Source: Flavobacterium sp. KMS (GTDB taxonomy: Bacteria > Bacteroidota > Bacteroidia > Flavobacteriales > Flavobacteriaceae). From it: DNA of 64,000 nucleotides. Positions 35,804 through 48,000 of this stretch are shown piece after piece. The notes under the pieces were generated by a model. It saw only the letters and a list, made by a program, of their open reading frames with translations, was not told the origin of the DNA and did no database searches. Position numbers and translations under genes: made by a program. How positions within the stretch are numbered: position 1 is the first letter of the stretch; every line of letters begins with the position of its first letter. The DNA lies in contig NZ_JSYP01000003.1 in NCBI RefSeq assembly GCF_000813005.1, positions 124,001 to 188,000 on the forward strand, given 5' to 3'.

Positions 35804-35815
35804 ATCTTTTGTGCG

Positions 35816-36025
35816 TTAAAGTTTTTGACAATAAAATCCTTGTTTATTAAAAACACCATAAACCATTTCTTTAATATCTCTGTTGGTTTCGATTTTTAGA
35901 ATATGGTCACTATTATCCAAATCAAAATTCATTATACAATCAGAAATGATAAACTGCAGGAGGACTACAATAAAGCTTGCTTCTTCCTTGGTTTTAACAT
36001 CTGTTTTATAAGATTCAGTACGCAT
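35816..36025 (-). CDS. Small HMA-like protein lacking the metal-binding cysteines
   Basis: A 69-residue protein encoded between the sigma and anti-sigma genes. The pattern FDLDNSDHILKIETNRDIKE followed by a GFYCQKL end resembles the second half of heavy-metal-associated (HMA) domains, in which the FDLDN...LKIET strand is conserved. The CxxC metal site is absent: the corresponding loop reads LQFIISDCIM, with one Cys. It is 12 nt from the FecR gene, so it is co-transcribed. Its job could be modulation of the sigma/anti-sigma pair, or something else entirely; I know of no characterised homologue. Confidence 0.6.
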   Translation of the reverse strand: MRTESYKTDVKTKEEASFIVVLLQFIISDCIMNFDLDNSDHILKIETNRDIKEMVYGVFNKQGFYCQKL

Positions 36026-36071
36026 TTTATGTTTCCGTTTATATCTATAACAAACGAGAACATAAAAGTTC

Positions 36072-36593
36072 CTAATGCTCTTCTATTTTTTTTCGAATAA
36101 ATTTACTGGCAAGATAAATATGATTGGCAATGGTCTTTTCAGAAAGATCCGTCATTTCTGCAATCTCCTTATAACTAAGGTTTTCCAGTTTGTGTAAAGT
36201 GTATATTTTTTGTTGTTGTTCCGGAAGAAGATTTATGAAATTATAAAGTTTTTCTTTTCTTTCTTCAAAAATTATTGTTTCTGTATCCTCTTCTTCAACT
36301 TGTAATGGTAAAGTATCAAGTTGAATTATTTTATTTTCTCGATTAACATGATTAATAATGATGTTCTTGCATATTGTAAACAGTTGTTTATCAAACAGAA
36401 CATCTTCATTAAGCAATTCTCTTTTATTATATAATCTTAAAAAAGTTTCCTGAACAAAGTCTTGTGGGGTAAGTACTGTAAAATTAAATCGTCTGGCTAT
36501 GTTTATCAGTTTATCATAGTAATTAAGATAAGCCTCCTTGAAAGATGCTTCATTCCCTTTTTTTAAACTTAATATAAACTTTCTGTTGTCCAT
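36072..36593 (-). CDS. ECF-type RNA polymerase sigma factor
   Basis: A 173-residue sigma-70 family protein with region 2 (about 25-85, including PQDFVQETFLRLYNKREL for -10 recognition and core binding) and region 4 (about 115-170, LSYKEIAEMTDLSEKTIANHI as the helix-turn-helix that binds the -35 element). There is no region 3 or region 1, as usual for ECF factors. It is first in the unit with the HMA-like, FecR, TonB receptor and DUF4249 genes and probably drives that same operon under FecR control. Confidence 0.93.
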   Translation of the reverse strand: MDNRKFILSLKKGNEASFKEAYLNYYDKLINIARRFNFTVLTPQDFVQETFLRLYNKRELLNEDVLFDKQLFTICKNIIINHVNRENKIIQLDTLPLQVEEEDTETIIFEERKEKLYNFINLLPEQQQKIYTLHKLENLSYKEIAEMTDLSEKTIANHIYLASKFIRKKIEEH

Positions 36594-37105
36594 AACGTAA
36601 ATATGATCATAGTCTTAACCTAATCGCCAAAATAATATGGCACATTACAGTTATAGCTAAGTCTGACAGGCTTATTTTTTTAATAAACCTTTAGGTACAA
36701 AGAACAGAAATTTTATTCTAAATTTTTTTAACAGGAAAAAAATAGTTTAAAAAAAATTATATCTCAGTTTCTGCTACTGCATTAGCACTTCAAATATAAA
36801 TAAATGGCATGACTAAATTTTGCCTTTTATAACTAAATAATAGACCTCTTTCTCTATTGGTATATTTCATTTATTAGTAATTCTGTTTTTTTCTATATCT
36901 GTATGAATGTTGAGTATTTATTGAAAAACGAGTAAAAATACCTAGTTGGTTTTTGAAATTTAATTCTATCATTGTAGAATATAATTTTCGAAAAAAGTTA
37001 AAGCATTATTGAGGCTTGTTTAATGAAGATGTCTTTAGATGCGTACTATAATGCATGGGTAACTTTTTAATAAATAGTCTATTAACTTTAAAAAATAATA
37101 ATATT
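36594..37105. other. Divergent A/T-rich intergenic region
   Basis: These 512 bases lie between the sigma operon and the heme-barrel-like gene. Apart from the TATATTTG box at 36791-36798 and a TTTG (36952) with a poor -7 (TAATTTTC at 36982-36989, spacing too long), I see no gene, repeat or hairpin of note. Confidence 0.5.
36791..36798 (-). promoter_or_regulatory. Candidate -7 box for the ECF sigma operon
   Basis: The minus strand reads TATATTTG, matching TAnnTTTG, about 200 nt before the sigma start codon. The -33 position is not a clear TTTG. Confidence 0.3.
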
Positions 37106-38641
37106 ATGTTTAAACGTAAAGCCCCCGAAGAAGGTAATGATTTGTTCCAGGCATCTTCATATTTGACAGAAGAAGGAAACGACGCATTATTAAAATCTGC
37201 TGAAAAGAATAAGAAAGACATTTTGTATGATTTGATGTTTGGATATGAAAAAGTTCAAATTAACGATCCAATCAGAGCCTTTCATGAAAGTAATTTACAG
37301 GATATAGTAGATGATGTAAAATATGGTGTTTTAAAAGTATTAGAAGGTACCTGGGTAAGCTATAATAGCAATAATGACTCAAGTAAAAAAAAATTAATTG
37401 GAACTGGAATCCATACTACTATTATGCCTTCGCCAGGTACAAATTTAGGTAGTATTCCCGGGAAATATAGTTTTGAATGTGAGGAATATATAGAAAAACT
37501 AACATTTGATTTAATAGATGGTGGAGTTCGTAATCGCGGTGGCGTAAATGAACAATTTTGTGGCGCTGTTAAATATGAACAAAGTATTAAAAGCGTAAAT
37601 AAAGTACCAAACGATACCAAGCTGAAATACACTCCAATTCATGAGGAGAACGGTATGTATTTATGGCTTAGTGATATATTTAACTATGCGGCTACCGAAA
37701 AATCTATCAAAGAGGATCGTGGTTTGCACCCTATAGATCCAGATGACAAGAATAAAGATTTATATAAAAGTGGATACAAAGATGAAACTCTTTATTTGCC
37801 TTTAGGTAGTAAAGAATATGTAACTCAGGAAAATTTAAACGGACGAGAATATTCTGAAATTATCCCAGCGAAAGAACTTAAACCGGGAGATGGTCAAAGA
37901 GGCCCTTATTTTATACCTGATTATTCTATTTCTCGTAGCGGAGTGATTCCGCATGGTAGTACTATAACTTTATTGGGAGATTTAGTTCAAACTGGACCTA
38001 GCGGTCTAAATACTGGTGCTCCAAAATTTCCTGAAGGTTTTGATGCTTGGGACTTTGATCATCTTTCTATCTCGAAAACTATGGGTGGAGCTGATGCTAA
38101 AAAAGAGCCTATAAATCTTGATGCAGCTCCTCCTGCTTGGGTATTTGAGGAACTTAACGCGGATAATGACCCCAGAGAGAATAAAATATACACACAACGA
38201 ATACTTGCACATCATTTATATCCTTATTCAGTAAGACCTGATTTACGCCTTCGTGATTCCAACAAAGGAGAAGATATAATAAATCATGTACACATCCAGA
38301 TGTCATCTAAAAATAAAACGGGTGCTCAGGGTGGGATATTAAATGTTCCGTTTGTGAATCGTTTTGCGCCTACTGTCGAAATGAATATGCAAATGTGGGT
38401 AGAAACGGTTGTAGAAGACGGAAAAGAAATTCTTCAGTTGCAATATGAACAAGTTATATTATTCGAATTTCATTTTGGAGATGACGGAGGTACTACCAGC
38501 TGGCCACATATACAAGTAAATACGCTTCGCAAAATAGAAGATGTTTCTGAGGATCAAAGACGTTTAATCGAGGAGCAATTTAACTCTAATAAAATTAAAT
38601 CTTCTGGGGCAGCTTCGGAATGTCCTTATAAAAAAGAATAA
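37106..38641 (+). CDS. Large protein resembling heme-binding beta-barrel (FMP/nitrobindin-like) families
   Basis: A 511-residue protein without a signal peptide. Recognisable segments, in order: LEGTWVSYNSN and GTGIHTTIMPSPG (about 90-125), LTFDLIDGGVRNRGGVNEQF (about 140-160), SGVIPHGSTITLLGD (about 280-295), and near the end MWVETVVEDGKEILQLQYEQ followed by SWPHIQVNTL. This set of GTW, NRG, PHGTTI and SWPH motifs is shared with a family of bacterial and fungal heme-binding beta-barrel proteins that I recall as FMP-type peroxidases; the family name is from memory. The ATG at 37106 begins a hydrophilic N-terminus; an upstream in-frame start at 37055 is less likely. It is monocistronic with its own terminator. 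Confidence 0.6.
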   Translation: MFKRKAPEEGNDLFQASSYLTEEGNDALLKSAEKNKKDILYDLMFGYEKVQINDPIRAFHESNLQDIVDDVKYGVLKVLEGTWVSYNSNNDSSKKKLIGTGIHTTIMPSPGTNLGSIPGKYSFECEEYIEKLTFDLIDGGVRNRGGVNEQFCGAVKYEQSIKSVNKVPNDTKLKYTPIHEENGMYLWLSDIFNYAATEKSIKEDRGLHPIDPDDKNKDLYKSGYKDETLYLPLGSKEYVTQENLNGREYSEIIPAKELKPGDGQRGPYFIPDYSISRSGVIPHGSTITLLGDLVQTGPSGLNTGAPKFPEGFDAWDFDHLSISKTMGGADAKKEPINLDAAPPAWVFEELNADNDPRENKIYTQRILAHHLYPYSVRPDLRLRDSNKGEDIINHVHIQMSSKNKTGAQGGILNVPFVNRFAPTVEMNMQMWVETVVEDGKEILQLQYEQVILFEFHFGDDGGTTSWPHIQVNTLRKIEDVSEDQRRLIEEQFNSNKIKSSGAASECPYKKE

Positions 38642-38696
38642 AATTTAAAAAAAATCGACTACACCTTTATACTAAAGTGTTTTGGTGTTAGTTTAA

Positions 38697-38728
38697 AAGC
38701 CCAAATCCCTCCAATTTGGGCTTTTTTT
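38697..38728 (+). terminator. Intrinsic terminator after the heme-barrel-like gene
   Basis: Stem AAGCCCAAAT / ATTTGGGCTT with loop CCCTCCA and a trailing T-run, 57 nt after the stop codon. Confidence 0.85.
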
Positions 38729-38912
38729 ATGCATTATTTCCGTTTTACAGCAATAATTTTCTCTAAATTGATTTTTTTGTTTTTCTCTTCAATAAAATAA
38801 TCGAAATAGTACTTTGATTATAAATTTTCAAAAAAAGCTAACCCAGTCTGGTATTCTTACTTATTTTTTTCTGTATTATATAAATAATAACATTTAAGCA
38901 ATGGTATTATTC

Positions 38913-38939
38913 ATGTTTCATGTTATAATATGAAACATA
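38913..38939. repeat. Inverted repeat upstream of the adhesin gene
   Basis: ATGTTTCATGTTATA is followed directly by ATATGAAACAT, giving ATGTTTCAT / ATGAAACAT arms of nine bases. It has no T-run and could be an operator or a leader hairpin. It lies about 120 nt before the adhesin start. Confidence 0.4.
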
Positions 38940-39060
38940 TAAATAAATATCTCAAAGTTATATTTAATTAATTTTGAGAGACCACATATTCTTTTACCCC
39001 CTTTTTTTGAAATTTTAGCAGTATTAAAATTTTAAGTTGCCGTGGTTTAATAAATTGTTC

Positions 39061-42000
39061 ATGTCCACCTTTCAATCCAGAATGTCTATGGAACAATCTA
39101 TACTATTTAAGTTTTTTTTCAGGAAACTACTTTTTATTTCACTTGTAATTGTTTCTTTTACTACGAGGTCTTATGGACAAAACTGTTCTGTAAACGCAGG
39201 TGTACTTAATGTCACTATATGTGCAACAGACGATTTAATCCTTGCCGGAAACACACCATCTCCTATTACAGGAAATGTGTTATGGACTCAAATATCGGGC
39301 CCCACTGTAGTTATAGATTCTCCTAATAGCCCCACAACAACTGTTGGTGGTTACACAGGTGGTAACACTTATATTTTTAGGTATAGCGCCACTTGCGCTG
39401 ACGGAATTGCAACCTATCAGGATAAAGTTGTTAATGTGCAACCAATCACGATTGCTAACGCTGGTAATAATATATCAAGCTGCCCTAATAGTAACGGAAC
39501 ACTTACGATTATGGCAAATGCACCAAAAAATCCTGGAGAAACAGGATTTTGGGATATAGTTGGTGCTAATAGTGCTGGAGTTGTAATTAATTTTCCAAAC
39601 CTACCTACATCAACCATTACGTTACCTCAAACTAGTTGTGGTACCAGTACGCTTGAGTGGGTTATAGAAGGACCGGAATATTCGCCAGGGCAACGATGCC
39701 GAACTACATCGCAAATTACAGTGACTAATTATGGTGGAGTTACTCCCGTTACTGCGGGTGCAGATCAAATCCTGAGCAATTGTTACACTACTACACAAAC
39801 TACAGATCTTACAGGTTCTTACGGAGGATGTAATATAAATGGGCAAGCAGGTGTATGGACATTTGTAAGTGGTCCTAATACTCCTACTATTGATAGTCCA
39901 AACTCAAATAAAACTCAGATATCTAATCTTGTTCAGGGAATCTATACTTTTAGATGGTCTGTTACAGGATCCTGTGCGTCTGGAAATGATTTGGTTACGA
40001 TTACTGTTCCTGCTGCAACGCAAAATGTAACTACTTTGCCGGGCGGAGATGAAAATATATACTTCTGTAATAATAGTATTACTCAGGTTACACTTATAGC
40101 ACAAACACCTTTGTATACTGGTGAAACTGTACAGTGGACACAGATTGCAGGAGATCCTGGTGCTGTCATTGTTTCGCCAACTAATTCTACAACATTGGTG
40201 ACTAATATATCAAGTGCAGGAAATCCTTATACTTTTAGATATACACTAACCAATAATAATACAGGTTGTGTTTTTACCAAAGATTATAATGTACAATATA
40301 ATGGCGCAACAAGAACCATTTTGGCTAATAATGGTGAAGATATGGTGGGTAGTTGTAATGCAACCGTATTTACCATTCCTCTTGCAGTTACAGGAACTGG
40401 CGTAAATCAGTACAGGATTGTAAGTGGCCCAAGTGGTTCTCCGTTAGGCCCATTCCCAACTGCGTTACAAGATATTGGGAATTCTTTAACCTTAACCCTA
40501 ACCTCATCTGGAGATTATAGTGTTGAATTTATCAGGAGCCAAAATGGATCTCCTGTTAATTGTGATTTCGGATTTGACACGCTGACTATCCTGGTTTCTG
40601 GAGCTCCAACACCTTCTAACGCTGGTTCTGACGTAAGTTTGCCTTGTGGTGATACCACAGCAATGTTATCTGGAGTGGTAACAGATGATGGAATGCATTT
40701 TTGGAGTCAGTTAAGTGGTCCTAATACCGCAACTATTGCAGATGTTTTTGCTGTCGATACACAAATAAGCGGACTTATTCCCGGAACATATGTCTTTCAA
40801 TATATAACAAAAGGTGGTGGTGCAACATGTGGTTTTTCTGTAGCCTCAGTAACAATATATGTTTCTGCAAGTGCTCTTGGAACAATTGATGCGGGGCCTG
40901 ATCAAATTGTGTGTGCTAGCTCTCAAGTCACTATGGCTGGTTCACCCCCACAAAGTGGTGAAATTGGAGAATGGATTCAGATAGGTGGGCCTAATATAGT
41001 TATATTTTCTAGTCTTAATGATCCAAATGCTGTTGCTACAGGTTTTGCTACAGTTTCATCTGCATATGTATTTCAATGGACGATATCTTATCTTCATCCT
41101 GGTCCATCCTGTAGTGCATCTATTTCTGATACAGTTACAATTACTACAAATAGCTCTCAAGCTGCGTCAAACTCTGATGCAGGCCCAGATGCTTGTTATC
41201 CTTCTGGTACAAGTACTTTTAATCTAGGAGGTAATACGCCTACGCTATCAGAATCTGGAACCTGGACTGTAACTCCTACGACAGGAGTTGTAATCGCTGA
41301 TCCAAATGATCCTAATACGATGGTGACAGTTCCCGGAAATGGGACTTATGTTTTTACATGGTCTATTGAAACGGTAAGCGGACTATGCGAACCCAACAAA
41401 AACAGCGTTTCTGTAACTATAGCAAATACTCCTCCAGCAGCAAATGCAGGACCTGATCAGGAAATATGCGGTAACACCATTACCATGGCTGCAACAGCCA
41501 GTAGTGGCGGAATTGGAACCTGGACAAGAATTTCGGGTGCTGGAAATTATAGCATAAGCGATGAACATGACCCAAATGCTGTATTTACTTTTACTTACAG
41601 CGGTTATTATATTTTTAGATGGACTATAAATGCAGATGTTTGTGGTGTTGCCTTTGATGATGTAACCGTATCAATCGGGATTCCTCCTCATACTGCCGTA
41701 GCAGGACCAGATCAATATATTTGTAGTAACACGAGTGTTACTATGGTTGGAAATAATTATGATGATTTTTTTGAAAGCGGACAATGGACTTTACTCTCTG
41801 GAGCTCCTAATCAACCAAATATTCTAAATCCATCAAATCCAAACACTGTAATTAATGGACTTGTTGCTGGTACTTATATTTTTAGATGGACTATTTTGGC
41901 AAAAAATATTTATCTATGTACTGGTAGTTTTGATGATATGACTGTTGTAGTTGCTCCTGCAGCCAATGCTGGACCAGATCAGTCCTTTTGTGATGTAAGC

Positions 42001-45000
42001 AGTATACAACTTATAGGAAATAATAATTCGACAGGAACATGGGTTCTTACTAGTACAACCGGAAACGTAAATGATGTAATTATTACGCAATCTCCACCTG
42101 ACAGTTATATTGCCAATGCTACTGTTGTACCCGGAAACAGTTATGTTTTTACTTATATGACCGATCCTGTTACTTATCCAGATAGTTCGGTTTGTCCCGG
42201 ATCATCAGATTCAGTAAATATTGATATTTTTAGTGGAGCTAGTGTTGATCCTAATGCTGGAGCAGATCAAATTTTATGTATTCAGGATGTTGGAGGAATT
42301 ACATCTTTAAATGGGAATACTCCACCTCCTGATGTTTCTTTAGCCCAGTGGCGTTTTGCTTTTCAGCCTTCAGGAAGTGTTGCCGTTATTGATACTCCTA
42401 ATGCTCCCAATAGTACAGTTTCAGGTTTAACTGTTCCCGGACTTTATATCTTAGAGTGGGTATTCGAAAGCAATAGTTGCCGTACCTTATCAGATATTGT
42501 AAGAATAGAGATGAATGCTGTGCCAAGTACAGCAAATGTAGGTCCTGATGATACAGCTGCTTGCCAAACAACGTATAAAACTGCCGCGGTTCCACCAACA
42601 GTAGGTATCGGAACTTGGTCTTTTGCAAGCCCTACCGACGATCCATCCGGAGGAGACGTAGTAATCGACAGTCCAAATAGCCCCGTAACAACATTATCTA
42701 ATATAACTACATTAGGAACGTATATCTTAACATGGACAGTAACAAATGGCCCATTTAGCAATCCGTCTTTATGCCAGCCTACCTCAGATACTGTTCAAAT
42801 AACTTTTAATGATATCCCCCCTTCTATAGCAAACGCAGGACCCGATCAAGAGTTATGCGATGTTAGTCTTGCTACTATGAATGCAGTGGCTGTAACTTCA
42901 GGTTTAGGAACTTGGACACAAGTACCTGGTGGCCCTAATACAGCCAATATTGCATCGCCAAATAATGAAAAATCTTTAATGTTAGGATTGATTCCCGGAA
43001 CGTATGAATTCTTATGGACTGTTACAACTCTTAATTTAAATGGATGTATTTCTCAGGATTCTGTTAAAGTTACGATATATCAATTGCCTTCAACGGCTAA
43101 TGCTGGACCAGACCAGACAATTCCGCAATTTTCGCCAGTAAATCTAAATGCTGTTCCACCAACAGTAGGAACAGGAGTTTGGAGTCAGGTTTCTGGCCCA
43201 ACAGTTATTGGGTTTGATGATAAAACATCTCCAACAACTGCTATTGCTGGAACTATCTCAGGAACTTATGTTTTACAATGGACAGTAACTAATGGCAATT
43301 GTGCTGTTTCTATAGATACTGTTACCATAACTATTCTTGCTGTTGCTGATTTAGAATTAACAAAATCAGTTACACCTGGTAAAGGAAGCGCAGGTGATAT
43401 TGTAACCTTTAATATTCAGGTTTTTAATAACAACTCATTGGGTGGTACAGTCGATGCAACTGGTGTAGCTGTTCGGGATTTCCTTCCTACAGGTTATACT
43501 ATAGTCCCGGGTTCTGTTAATCTTGCTGGGCAATATAATATTGGTGATAATACAATTTTATGGTCTAATCTAATGGTTCCTAACGGAGGCAGATTAAACT
43601 TAATTTTTCAAGCTACTATTAATTCAACAGGATCTTATGTAAATGTTGCCGAGATTGTTGCTTCAAATCAATTTGATCCGGATAGTACACCAAATAATCA
43701 TATCCCATCAGAAGACGATCAGGATAAAGCAGCTATAATACTAGATATTGTCGATTTATCGCTTACCAAATCAGTATCACCTTCAGTAGTGAGTATCAAT
43801 GACAATGTAATATTTACTATAAGTGTTATCAATAGCGGCCCTAATAATGGCAGCGGAATAACTGTTCTGGATAAATTACCCCCAGGATATACTTATGTGA
43901 GCGATAATGGTGCTGGTAAATATAATAATACTACAGGTATCTGGAATGTTGGAAATCTTAATAATGGGAATTCTATTTCGCTTCAAATTACGGCAAAGGT
44001 TAATGTGGCAACCTCTGCCAATTATATAAATATTGCCGAGATTCAAACTGCCCGACAATTAGATCCTGACAGTACTCCGGGTAACGGACTCCCTGAGGAC
44101 GATATGGATGATGCCGCAATAACTTTAAAACTGGCAGATTTAGAACTTAGCAAAACAGTATTGCCTACAAGTGCTGCTGCTGGCGATGTAGTAGATTTCA
44201 CCCTCACTCTCGTAAATAAAGGTCCAGGAAATGCTACTGGAGTAAACATACAAGATGTTATTCCGGTTGGTTATACTTTAGTTCCGGGATCAGTATCTAA
44301 TGGTGGATTATATGAAGTAGCAAGTGCAAAACTCGAATGGAAAAACTTAGTATTGGCTAACGGTGCTTCTACAAATTTGACATTTAAAGCAACTGTAAAT
44401 CCTACAGGCAATTATTTAAATACGGCTCAGGTAACAGCAAGTGATTTACTTGATCCTGATAGTACACCAAATAATGACGATGGCGATCAGAGTGAAGATG
44501 ATGAAGCCAATGCAAAAATTATCTTTATTGGTCCATCTGCAGATTTGTCTTTGATTAAAAATGTAGTTGCAGGGAATTCAAGTCCTTTTATAGGAACTCA
44601 GATTTCTTTTGAACTTATTATTACCAACAGCGGACCAAACAATGCAACAGGCGTTCAGGTACAAGATTTGTTGCCATCTGGTTATGAATTTATAAATTAT
44701 AGTTCATCTGCTGGACTTTATGATGAAAGTACAGGTTTTTGGAATGTAGGTAGTATCGATACAGGAGTTTCAGAATCTCTTATTCTTGATGCAAAAGTAT
44801 TGCCTACAGGTACTTACTTAAACATAACTCAGGTTACAGCCAGTGATTTACCCGATCCTGATAGTACACCAAATAATGATGATGGTAATCAGACTGAAGA
44901 TGATGAAGATAGTGTATTTATTACCCCTATTCAGCCTTATACCGATTTATCATTAACCAAATCGGTTGATAATCCAACACCTTTAGTTGGGGCGCAAGTT

Positions 45001-48000
45001 ACTTTTAAAGTTGTAGTGACCAATAATGGCCCGCAAAACGATACAGGTGTTCAGGTAACCGATTTGCTTCCGGATGGATATACTTACAACGCATTTACAG
45101 TTTCTACAGGAACTTACAACCCTGTAACAGGATTATGGGTAATTGGTAATTTAATCGATGGAGAATCAGAAACGCTGCAAATAACAGGGACTGTAAATGC
45201 TACAGGAAATTATTTAAATATTGCTGAGGTAACTGCAGCAAGTCTTCCTGACCCTAATTCTACCCCAAATAACGGAGTTACTACAGAAGATGATTATGCA
45301 ACAGCAACGATTACACCAACGAATCAAGCTTCAGATTTATCTTTAACCAAATCAGTTAATAGTCCAACACCATTAGTTGGCTCACAAGTAACATTTAGTG
45401 TTGTAGTAACCAATAACGGTCCGCAAGATAATACTGGAGTTCAGGTTACCGATTTACTTCCAGATGGATATGTGTATAACGGATTTACAGTTTCTACAGG
45501 AACTTACAATTCTACAACAGGATTATGGACAGTTGGTAATCTTATCAATGGAAAATCAGAAACCTTACAGATTACTGGAACTGTAAACCTAACAGGCGAT
45601 TACATGAATATTGCCGAGGTAACTGCAGCAGGTCTTTCCGATCCTAATTCTACCCCGAATAACGGAGTTACTACAGAAGATGATTATGCAACAGCAACGA
45701 TTACACCAACTAATCAAGCTTCAGATTTATCATTGACCAAATCAGTTAATAATCCAACGCCTTTAGTTGGCTCACAAGTAACATTTAGTGTTGTAGTGAC
45801 CAATAATGGTCCGCAAGATAATACTGGTGTTCAGGTAACCGATTTATTACCTTCAGGATATACTTATAACGGATTTACAGTTTCTACAGGAACTTACAAT
45901 TCTACAACAGGCTTATGGACGGTTGGTAATCTTATCAATGGAAAATCTGAAACCCTACAGATTACAGGAACTGTAAATACAACAGGTGATTATCTGAATA
46001 TTGCTGAGGTAACTGCGGCAAGTCTTCCCGACCCTAATTCTATCCCAAATAACGGAGTTACTACAGAAGATGATTATGCAACAGCAACGATTACACCAAC
46101 TAATCAAGCTTCGGATTTATCATTGACCAAATCAGTTAATAATCCAACGCCTTTAGTTGGCTCACAAGTAACATTTAGTGTTGTAGTGACCAATAATGGT
46201 CCGCAAGATAATACTGGGGTTCAGGTAACCGATTTATTACCTTCAGGATATACTTATAACGGATTTACAGTTTCTACAGGAACTTACAATCCTGTAACAG
46301 GGCTATGGATTGTTGGGAATTTAATTAACGGAAAATCAGAAACCCTACAAATAACAGGAACTGTAAACCTAACAGGCAATTATATAAATAGTACTGAGGT
46401 AACTGCGGCTGGTCTTCCTGACCCAAATTCTACCCCGAATAACGGAGTTACTACAGAAGATGATTATGCAACAGCAACTACGATTCCAATAAATCAGGCT
46501 GCAAATTTATCTTTAACTAAAACTGTAGATAAGTTAAATCAGTTGATTGGTAATCAAGTTGTATTTGAAGTAATAATAACTAATAGTGGCCCTCAGAATG
46601 CTACAGGAGTTGAAGTAACTGATTTATTACCTTCTGGATATACTTACAGCAGTTTTACAGCTACTAAAGGAACTTATAATAAGACTAACGGAAAATGGAA
46701 TATTGGATCTTTGATAAATGGAGATTCACAAACGCTACAAATTACTGCCATTGTAAATGCAACAGGCAATTATGTAAATGTCGCTGAAGTAACGGCAAGT
46801 AGTTTGCCAGATCCAAATTCAACTCCAAATAATGGTGTTGTAACCGAAGATGATTATGCAACAGCCGTAGTTACTCCTACTAGTCCCATGGCCGATTTAT
46901 CTCTTGTAAAAACTGTTTTAGGAAGCAATTTAAGTCCTGTATTCGACTCAACAGTTACTTTTGAAATTACGGTAAGTAATAGCGGTCCACAAACGGCAAC
47001 TGGTGTAAAAGTAATAGACTTATTGCCAAGCGGATATCAATATATCACCTACAGCTCAACAGTGGGACAATATCTTAATACAACTGGAATTTGGGATATA
47101 GGATCTGTTTCTAGTGGTACTTCTGCCTCTTTATTTGTTACTGTAAAAGTAAATACTACCGGTAATTATACTAACACGGCCGAGGTTTACGCTTCAAATG
47201 TATTAGATCCGGATAGTACCCCAAATAATAATGATCCTAACGAAGATGATATTTCTACACTCGTACTTACTCCAGTTTCCGCTGTTGCAGATCTTTCGAT
47301 AGATAAAAAAGTCGTTAATAATACCCTTACGCCTAATGTAGGGTCTCTAATTACTTTTTCGGTAACAGTAACCAATTCAGGACCGAGTACTGCAACTGGT
47401 GTAACAATAAAAGATATTTTGCCTTCAGGATATGATTTTGTATTCTATAATGTAACCTCTGGAAGTTATAATCGCGTTAACGGAATATGGTCGCCAGGAA
47501 CGATTCTGTCTGGTAATAGCCATACTTTATTAATTAATGTTTATGTAAAAAATCCAACTGGAGCTACAGATGAATATCTTAATACTGCCGAGATAATGAC
47601 TTCAGATCAATTAGATCCAGATAGTACACCAGGTAATGGAGTTACTACAGAAGATGATTATGATAGCATATCAGTAACACCAGTAATTGTTATGGCCGAT
47701 TTATCTATTAGTAAAATAGCATTAAATCAAGATGCTACTCATGATGTGGGTTCACAAGTTATTTTTACAGTTACTGTTACCAATGATGGTCCGGCAGATG
47801 CAACTGGCGTATTAGTTAAAGATTTATTACCGCCTGGTTTTGAGTATACAACCAGCAGTCCTACAAGTGGTCTTTACGACTATATTACAGGAGTTTGGAA
47901 TACAGGAATAGTTGCTAATGGTACTACACAATCTCTTGATATATATACTAAAGTAAACCCTCCGACAGGAGTTGCTAATGAATACACAAATACAACCGAA

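Larger units (their letters stand above)
38642..39060. other. Intergenic region upstream of the giant adhesin gene
   Basis: After the terminator, about 330 A/T-rich bases lead to the adhesin gene. TTTG at 39006-39009 is a possible -33, but no TAnnTTTG follows at 19 nt. ATGTTTCATGTTATAATATGAAACAT-like arms at about 38913-38939 form a hairpin of unknown role (ATGTTTCAT / ATGAAACAT). Confidence 0.45.

Noticed and set aside
44941..46890. Regular repeats that might suggest a CRISPR array
   Set aside because: The period is 390 bp, the units are coding and in frame, and they encode DUF11 domains. No short repeats with unique spacers occur anywhere in the window.
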